Source: a bacterium (GTDB taxonomy: Bacteria > AUK180). From it: a stretch of DNA of 44,671 nt. Shown here in pieces: positions 40,318 through 44,671 of this stretch (position 1 is the first letter of the stretch; every line of letters begins with the position of its first letter). Where the stretch lies: positions 1-44,671 of the forward strand of contig JAGLWT010000158.1 of NCBI GenBank assembly GCA_023133295.1, in the 5' to 3' direction. A program made the position numbers and the translations under genes. The notes beneath the pieces were generated by a model. That model had not been told where the DNA came from. It ran no database searches and saw only the letters and a program-made list of their open reading frames with translations.

Positions 40318-41154
40318 ATGATTGTCCCCCTTGATGAAGGGCGTTTTAAATTCGGAAAGAACTGGCAGCAATTTCTAAAACTGATAAATGAAGGACGTAT
40401 AGGAATTGCGGAAGAATCATTGAAGCAGATGCTGGGTATAGAAACTCTGGATGGAAAGACATTTCTGGACTGCGGTTCGGGAAGCGGGCTTTTTTCACTT
40501 GCCGCGAAAAGACTGGGCGCGAAAGAGGTACACTCCTTTGACTTTGATCCATACAGTGTGGCATGTACCGGAGAATTAAAAAACAGATTTTATTCCAATG
40601 ATACATCCTGGACGGTGGAAGAGGCCAGTGTATTGGATGCGGGATACATGAAAGACCTTGGGAAATGGGATATCGTTTATTCCTGGGGAGTCCTTCATCA
40701 CACAGGCGACATGAAAAAGGCGTTGAAAAATGTCGTTTTTCCGGTTAGGAAAAACGGAATGCTCTTTATTGCCATATATAATGACCAGGGTGGAAAAAGC
40801 AGGAGGTGGACCTTTGTGAAAAAATTGTACAATAGATGTCCGGGATTTCTACGCTTTTTGATCTGGCTTCCGCTGATCTTCTTCGTGGAGGCAAAGGCAT
40901 TGCTAATTCGGCTGGTGAAGCTGCAGAATCCTCTGCCGTTCAAATACTGGAAAAAATATAAGGAGGACAGGGGTATGAGCAAATTTACAGATTATATTGA
41001 TTGGATCGGAGGGTATCCCTTTGAGGTCGCTCGGCCGGAAGAGATATTTGAATTTTACCGAATACTTGGATTCAAATTGGAAAAGTTCATCACCGCCGGC
41101 GGCGGCCACGGAAATAATCAATTTGTTTTTCTTAATACCGGAGATGGCAGCTGA
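40318..41154 (+). CDS. SAM-dependent methyltransferase, class I
   Basis: 278 residues with motif I FLDCGSGSGLFSLAAKRLGAKEVHSFDFDPYSV and WDIVYSWGVLHHTGDMKKALKNV, followed by a short beta-strand motif GMLFIAIYNDQ. The C-terminal region is hydrophobic in part (GFLRFLIWLPLIFFVEAKALL), so it is probably membrane-associated. This type is common in O-antigen and other glycan clusters. AGGAG precedes the ATG. The stop codon overlaps the ATG of the asparagine synthetase gene by one base (TGATG), so translation is coupled. Confidence 0.88.
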   Translation: MIVPLDEGRFKFGKNWQQFLKLINEGRIGIAEESLKQMLGIETLDGKTFLDCGSGSGLFSLAAKRLGAKEVHSFDFDPYSVACTGELKNRFYSNDTSWTVEEASVLDAGYMKDLGKWDIVYSWGVLHHTGDMKKALKNVVFPVRKNGMLFIAIYNDQGGKSRRWTFVKKLYNRCPGFLRFLIWLPLIFFVEAKALLIRLVKLQNPLPFKYWKKYKEDRGMSKFTDYIDWIGGYPFEVARPEEIFEFYRILGFKLEKFITAGGGHGNNQFVFLNTGDGS

Positions 41155-43052
41155 TGTGCGGCATAACAGGGTTCTTTACTAAGAACTACCAAGAGGATCA
41201 AAGCGCGAATTTGAAGCAGATGACGCGGGCGATCGCGCATAGAGGGCCGGATGCCGTGGGTAGCTTCACGAACAAGGACGCTGGGATCTATCTCGGGCAC
41301 AGGCGGCTTTCGATCCTTGACCTCTCTATAAATGGCGCACAGCCCATGTCATCCGAAAGTGAAAGATACACCATTTCCTTCAACGGAGAGATCTACAATT
41401 ATATCGATTTGCGAGAGGAATTGATACGGGAATATTCTTTGACTTTCAAGTCAGATTCAGATACTGAAGTTCTGATCAACGGTATCGAGAAATGGGGAAT
41501 TGAAAAGACTTTGAAAAAACTGAACGGTATGTTCGCATTTGCTCTCTGGGACGCAGAGATGTGCAAATTAACCCTGGCAAGGGACAGGATCGGCATAAAG
41601 CCTCTTTACTACTCCATACAAAACAATGTACTGATCTTCGGATCTCAGCTGAAGCCGATGACCTTTTTCAAGGGTTTTGAAAAGCGTATTTCAAAGGAGG
41701 CCTTGGGGCTTTTTTTCAGACATAATTATATACCCGCTCCCTATTCCATATATGAGAATACGAAGAAATTAATGCCCGGAACCTTTTTAACCTTTAACAA
41801 GGACCTGTCCTTTGAACAGACAGTTTACTGGTCCCCGCGGAAAGCCTGTTATGACATCGGTGAATTTCAGGGCTCTTATGACCAGGCGAAGGAACATCTT
41901 TCTGCCCTACTTAAAGACAGCGTTGAGAAAAGAATGATCTCCCATGTTCCATTAGGTGCCTTCTTGTCGGGAGGTATCGATTCGTCTCTTATTACCGCAA
42001 TGATGAAAGAGGCCACGACAAAAAGCGTTAAGACATTTACTATTGGCTTCAAAGAAGACAGCCACAATGAAGCCGAGTACGCAAAAAGGATCGCTGAATA
42101 TCTGGATACCGATCATACCGAACTCTACGTCACACCAAAAGAGGCATTCGATGTGATCTATGAATTGCCGAAAATATACGATGAGCCTTTTTCCGATTCA
42201 TCCCAGATCCCTACATTCCTCGTATCCAAATTAACAAGGCAAAAGGTCACCGTATCCCTATCAGGCGACGGCGGTGATGAGCTCTTCATGGGATATCACC
42301 GGTACAGGATCGCGGCAAAGGCCAGAAGGCAATTATCCGTCATACCGGGATTTCTGCGGGAGCACACCGCATCCATTCTAAACGGTATCAGAGGGACAAA
42401 GGGAGATCATATTCCGGGTAATCGCGTATCTACTGCGGCACGGCTGCTGTCAAACTGGAATGAGGCTGAGTTCTACGAACATTTTATATCGCATAATAAA
42501 GACCCTCATAAAATGATCCGCGGGCTGAACCGCAATTCTGACAGGACATTCAAGACAAGGTTTCCATGCCTTTTGAAAAATAATTTCATTAGGAATGCAT
42601 CCTTTATGGATCTGAATACATATCTCCCTGATGATGTATTGGTCAAGGTCGACAGAGCTTCAATGGCGGTAGGACTGGAAGTCCGTGTACCCATTCTGGA
42701 CCATCGAATTGTTGAATTTGCCTATTCCCTGCCGACTGAGATGAAGTACCGTAGAGGTCAGCAAAAATATATCCTAAAGGACATCCTCTTTGATATGATC
42801 CCCTCAAAACTATTGAAACGAAAGAAAATGGGATTCGGTGTACCCGTCATACAATGGATGAAGGGTCCGATGAAGGATTGGGCACGAGAATTGATCTACT
42901 CTAATACCTTGAAAGACGATGAGCTCCTAAATGATGTCAAGGTGAAGGAGATCTGGGAAGGATTCATTGAAAAAGATATAGCCTGGGGATATCTGATCTG
43001 GGACATCGTATCGTATCTGGCGTGGAAACGAGAAGCGGACGCGGGGCAGTAG
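41154..43052 (+). CDS. asnB: Asparagine synthase, glutamine-hydrolysing
   Basis: 632 residues. The N-terminal class II glutaminase domain begins MCGITGFF with the nucleophile C2; HRGPDAVG, LGHRRLSILDLS and SFNGEIYNY bind glutamine. The synthetase domain has the ATP-pyrophosphatase loop GAFLSGGIDSSL, then SLSGDGGDELFMGYHRY and VGLEVRVPILDHRIVEFAY. In glycan clusters such AsnB homologues often amidate a sugar carboxylate instead of making free asparagine; the neighbours here favour that, but it is an inference. Length is usual for the family. The 23-bp minisatellite begins 6 nt after the stop codon. Confidence 0.92.
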   Translation: MCGITGFFTKNYQEDQSANLKQMTRAIAHRGPDAVGSFTNKDAGIYLGHRRLSILDLSINGAQPMSSESERYTISFNGEIYNYIDLREELIREYSLTFKSDSDTEVLINGIEKWGIEKTLKKLNGMFAFALWDAEMCKLTLARDRIGIKPLYYSIQNNVLIFGSQLKPMTFFKGFEKRISKEALGLFFRHNYIPAPYSIYENTKKLMPGTFLTFNKDLSFEQTVYWSPRKACYDIGEFQGSYDQAKEHLSALLKDSVEKRMISHVPLGAFLSGGIDSSLITAMMKEATTKSVKTFTIGFKEDSHNEAEYAKRIAEYLDTDHTELYVTPKEAFDVIYELPKIYDEPFSDSSQIPTFLVSKLTRQKVTVSLSGDGGDELFMGYHRYRIAAKARRQLSVIPGFLREHTASILNGIRGTKGDHIPGNRVSTAARLLSNWNEAEFYEHFISHNKDPHKMIRGLNRNSDRTFKTRFPCLLKNNFIRNASFMDLNTYLPDDVLVKVDRASMAVGLEVRVPILDHRIVEFAYSLPTEMKYRRGQQKYILKDILFDMIPSKLLKRKKMGFGVPVIQWMKGPMKDWARELIYSNTLKDDELLNDVKVKEIWEGFIEKDIAWGYLIWDIVSYLAWKREADAGQ

Positions 43053-43057
43053 CCCCA

Positions 43058-43310
43058 GAGCACAAGCGCACAAGTGACAAGAGCACAAGCAAGAAGAGAA
43101 AAAGAGCACAAGCAATAAGAGAGAAAGAGCACAGGCACACAAGTGACAAGTACACAAGCAATAAGAGAAAAAGAGCACAAGCAATAAGAGAAAAAGAGCA
43201 CAGGCACACAAGTGACAAGTACACAAGCAATAAGAGAAAAAGAGCACAGGCACACAAGTGACAAGTACACAAGCAATAAGAGAAAAAGAGCACAAGCAAT
43301 AAGAGAGAAA
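43058..43310. repeat. 23-bp minisatellite, 11 units
   Basis: 253 bp = 11 x 23. Two unit types alternate: a single 23-mer (GAGCACAAGCAATAAGAGAA + AAA) and a 46-bp double unit with GGCACACAAGTGACAAGTAC in its middle. The order by length is 46, 23, 46, 23, 46, 46, 23, followed by a degenerate unit to about 43334. It is purine-rich on the plus strand and has no unique spacers. Confidence 0.9.
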
Positions 43311-43361
43311 GAGTACAAGAGAGGACGAGCACAAGCTGATAGGTAAAGAGGAGAGGGAAGG

Positions 43362-43715
43362 ATGAAGCAAGTGGGATATAGAAAGTTAATTGTGTGGCAG
43401 AAAGCGGATGAGATGGCATACCAGGTATATCTGGCTACAAAGAATTTTCCGAAAGAAGAGAATTACGGTATTACATCACAATTGAGAAGAGCGGCACTAT
43501 CTGTTCCAACAAATATTGTAGAAGGATTTGGACGGCAAGGGAAAAAGGAATTCAAGTACTTTTTGAATATTTCATTGGGGTCACTTGCAGAAACAGAATA
43601 CCTAATAGATTTTTCGCTAAGATTAGGATATTTTGATATAGATACTCAGAAGAAACTTCAAGAGCTAAGGAAAGCTGTAGGCAAACTATTATGGAAATTT
43701 TATAATTCCATTTAA
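43362..43715 (+). CDS. Four-helix bundle protein, S23/IVP-like
   Basis: 117 residues of the S23 (23S rRNA intervening-sequence protein, TIGR02436) family: YRKLIVWQKADEMAYQVYLATKNFPKEENYGITSQLRRAALSVPTNIVEGFGRQ and the C-terminal helices LAETEYLIDFSLRLGY. The fold is a four-helix bundle; the family also includes the Avd accessory proteins of diversity-generating retroelements, but no reverse transcriptase or template repeat is present. Function unknown. It stands alone between the minisatellite and the PHP gene; GGGAAGG precedes the ATG. Confidence 0.92.
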   Translation: MKQVGYRKLIVWQKADEMAYQVYLATKNFPKEENYGITSQLRRAALSVPTNIVEGFGRQGKKEFKYFLNISLGSLAETEYLIDFSLRLGYFDIDTQKKLQELRKAVGKLLWKFYNSI

Positions 43716-43765
43716 TCTCTATACTTCATGTGCTCTTGTGCGCTGGTGCACTTGTGCACTGCGAA

Positions 43766-43786
43766 GCACCGTATTATAACCGGTGC
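43766..43786. terminator. Hairpin between convergent genes
   Basis: GCACCG (43766-43771) pairs perfectly with CGGTGC (43781-43786) around a 9-nt loop that contains the PHP gene stop. It lacks a T-run. GTGCAC-type words of the dispersed repeat precede it. Confidence 0.4.
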
Positions 43787-44625
43787 AGAGCATCTTTGAG
43801 CAGATTAAAATCCTTCAGAAAGACCCCGCCGTCGCCCAGAGATACATCTGGTTTAATTGATCTGCCGTGAAAATCCGAACCACCGAACATTATAAGATCA
43901 TGCTTTGAACATATCTCCTCTAAATACCTTATTTGCGGTTCAGTATGGCCTGAGTAATGCACTTCGATACCATCAATACCGAGCTCAACGCATTCATTGA
44001 TCAATTCTTTTATCCTGACGGGATCGCCGTCAATCAAGTATGGATGCGCAAGGCCGATGATTATATTAAATTCATTTTTTGCCAAGTCGATGATCCGGGC
44101 AAACGGATATCTTTTCTTTCTCACATAAAGCGGGCGGTTTTTGCCAAGATACCGCACAAAGGCATCGGGAACCGTTTCTGCATGGCCTTTATCCACAAGG
44201 TATTTAGCAATATGCGGCCTGCCAACAGGAGAATCCTTCGCATAATCCTTTACAAGCACATCCCAATCGAGCGCGATGCCGAGGTCCAGAGCCCTTTTCA
44301 ATGTTTCCTCAGCAGCAGCGGTACGGGCAACTCTCTGCTCTTTTAGAAAACCCATAAGGGCAGAGTTATTCCAATCTTTCATATACGCGACAAGGTGCAT
44401 ATTGGCTATATCCGTGGCAAATTCGATACCGGGAATGATGTCCAAAGGAGAATTATTAACAAATTCCATCTGCTCTCTACTGCCTACAGCGTCATGATCA
44501 GTGATCGCAATCCCCCTCAAACCGCATTCAATTGCATGTTCAGTGAGCGCTTCAAGCGAAAGCTCACCATCCGAATTGGTCGTATGTATATGAAGATCAT
44601 ATTCAAATATAGTGTTCTGATTCAT
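43774..44625 (-). CDS. PHP-domain phosphoesterase (RNase AM/TrpH-like)
   Basis: 283 residues. Metal-ligand motifs of the PHP family: DLHIHTTNSDG (H12, H14, D19), ITDHDAVG (D43, H44), PGIEFA (E68) and, near the end, GGSDFHG. The region LAHPYLIDGD with ELGIDGIEVHYSGHT is typical of the YciV/TrpH group, which remove 5'-nucleotides or hydrolyse nucleoside bisphosphates. No signal peptide. The 46 nt upstream of its start and its first codons are duplicated at 6008-6073. The gene faces the S23-like gene; the window ends 46 nt before its start codon. Confidence 0.92.
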   Translation of the reverse strand: MNQNTIFEYDLHIHTTNSDGELSLEALTEHAIECGLRGIAITDHDAVGSREQMEFVNNSPLDIIPGIEFATDIANMHLVAYMKDWNNSALMGFLKEQRVARTAAAEETLKRALDLGIALDWDVLVKDYAKDSPVGRPHIAKYLVDKGHAETVPDAFVRYLGKNRPLYVRKKRYPFARIIDLAKNEFNIIIGLAHPYLIDGDPVRIKELINECVELGIDGIEVHYSGHTEPQIRYLEEICSKHDLIMFGGSDFHGRSIKPDVSLGDGGVFLKDFNLLKDALHRL

Positions 44626-44671
44626 AAGCGCGATGACAATGGAATGTTTAGATTTGAGGCAATTCCAACGA

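Noticed and set aside
43058..43310. CRISPR array
   Set aside because: Units are contiguous 23-mers without unique spacers, and no cas gene is present.
42896..43419. Three overlapping Leu/Cys-rich minus-strand frames of 140-151 codons
   Set aside because: They are translations of the stop-free 23-bp minisatellite in all three frames and partly antisense to asnB; no ribosome site or domain.
43362..43715. Diversity-generating retroelement (Avd-like protein beside repeats)
   Set aside because: No reverse transcriptase, template repeat or variable repeat; the protein fits the S23 family.

Overview
The window looks like a chromosome segment of a diderm bacterium from an uncultured, FCB-like (Bacteroidota/Cloacimonadota/WOR-3-like) lineage. 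The evidence is a Kdo transferase for LPS, many lipoboxed proteins, secreted proteins with C-terminal type IX/FlgD-like sorting domains, FG-GAP/VCBS propellers and a MurJ-type flippase. No rRNA, tRNA, CRISPR array, transposase or phage gene was seen. The phylum is an inference; nothing in the window fixes it.

Layout. 0-3.7 kb (minus): isoaspartyl peptidase, a two-TM protein and a secreted ComEC-like metallo-beta-lactamase with three FN3 domains and a sorting tail. 3.7-5.7 kb (plus): PhoU-like DUF47 protein and Pit phosphate permease. 5.7-12.3 kb (minus): repeat-filled spacer, waaA, then an operon of two GT4 glycosyltransferases, TPM protein, degenerate nucleotidyltransferase-fold protein and LemA. 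12.3-16.4 kb (minus): a thioredoxin-fold cluster (TlpA-like lipoprotein plus small anchored CxxC proteins) and an ArsR-type regulator, with one identical palindromic operator before the regulator and one before the cluster. 16.5-19 kb: a zinc-ribbon gene, an AbiE-like toxin-antitoxin pair and a truncated copy of the zinc-ribbon gene. 19-32 kb: AT-rich DNA coding for lipoproteins and secreted proteins, including a 1331-residue propeller-clostripain protein and decayed remnants of sorted proteins. 32-37.2 kb (minus): beta-propeller lipoprotein, propeller-sensor histidine kinase and NtrC-type sigma-54 activator. 37.2-38 kb: a repeat-rich spacer. 38-43 kb (plus): flippase, two methyltransferases and asparagine synthetase, probably for a surface glycan. 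43-44.7 kb: a 23-bp minisatellite, an S23-like four-helix protein and a PHP phosphoesterase.

The most interesting signal is regulatory. Six promoters share a sigma-54-like element (consensus TGGCAYANNNNTTGNW, -24/-12 spacing kept) and a seventh is weaker. All but one have a shared TGAGAAT-containing dyad 48-70 bp upstream; the exception probably shares a neighbour's distal enhancer. They drive the zinc-ribbon gene, its truncated copy, a PD40 lipoprotein, two related small secreted proteins, a GATase-like secreted protein and perhaps the kinase-regulator operon itself. A sigma-54 activator with a propeller-bearing kinase is encoded beside them. The inference is a local envelope-signalling regulon.

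Other signals: a 109-bp dispersed repeat with three copies; duplicated 5' gene ends (zinc-ribbon gene; PHP gene); intergenic repeats that supply C-terminal codons to two genes; several promoters placing TATAAT exactly 5 nt before ATG (leaderless mRNAs); and a thioredoxin gene apparently split by a frameshift.
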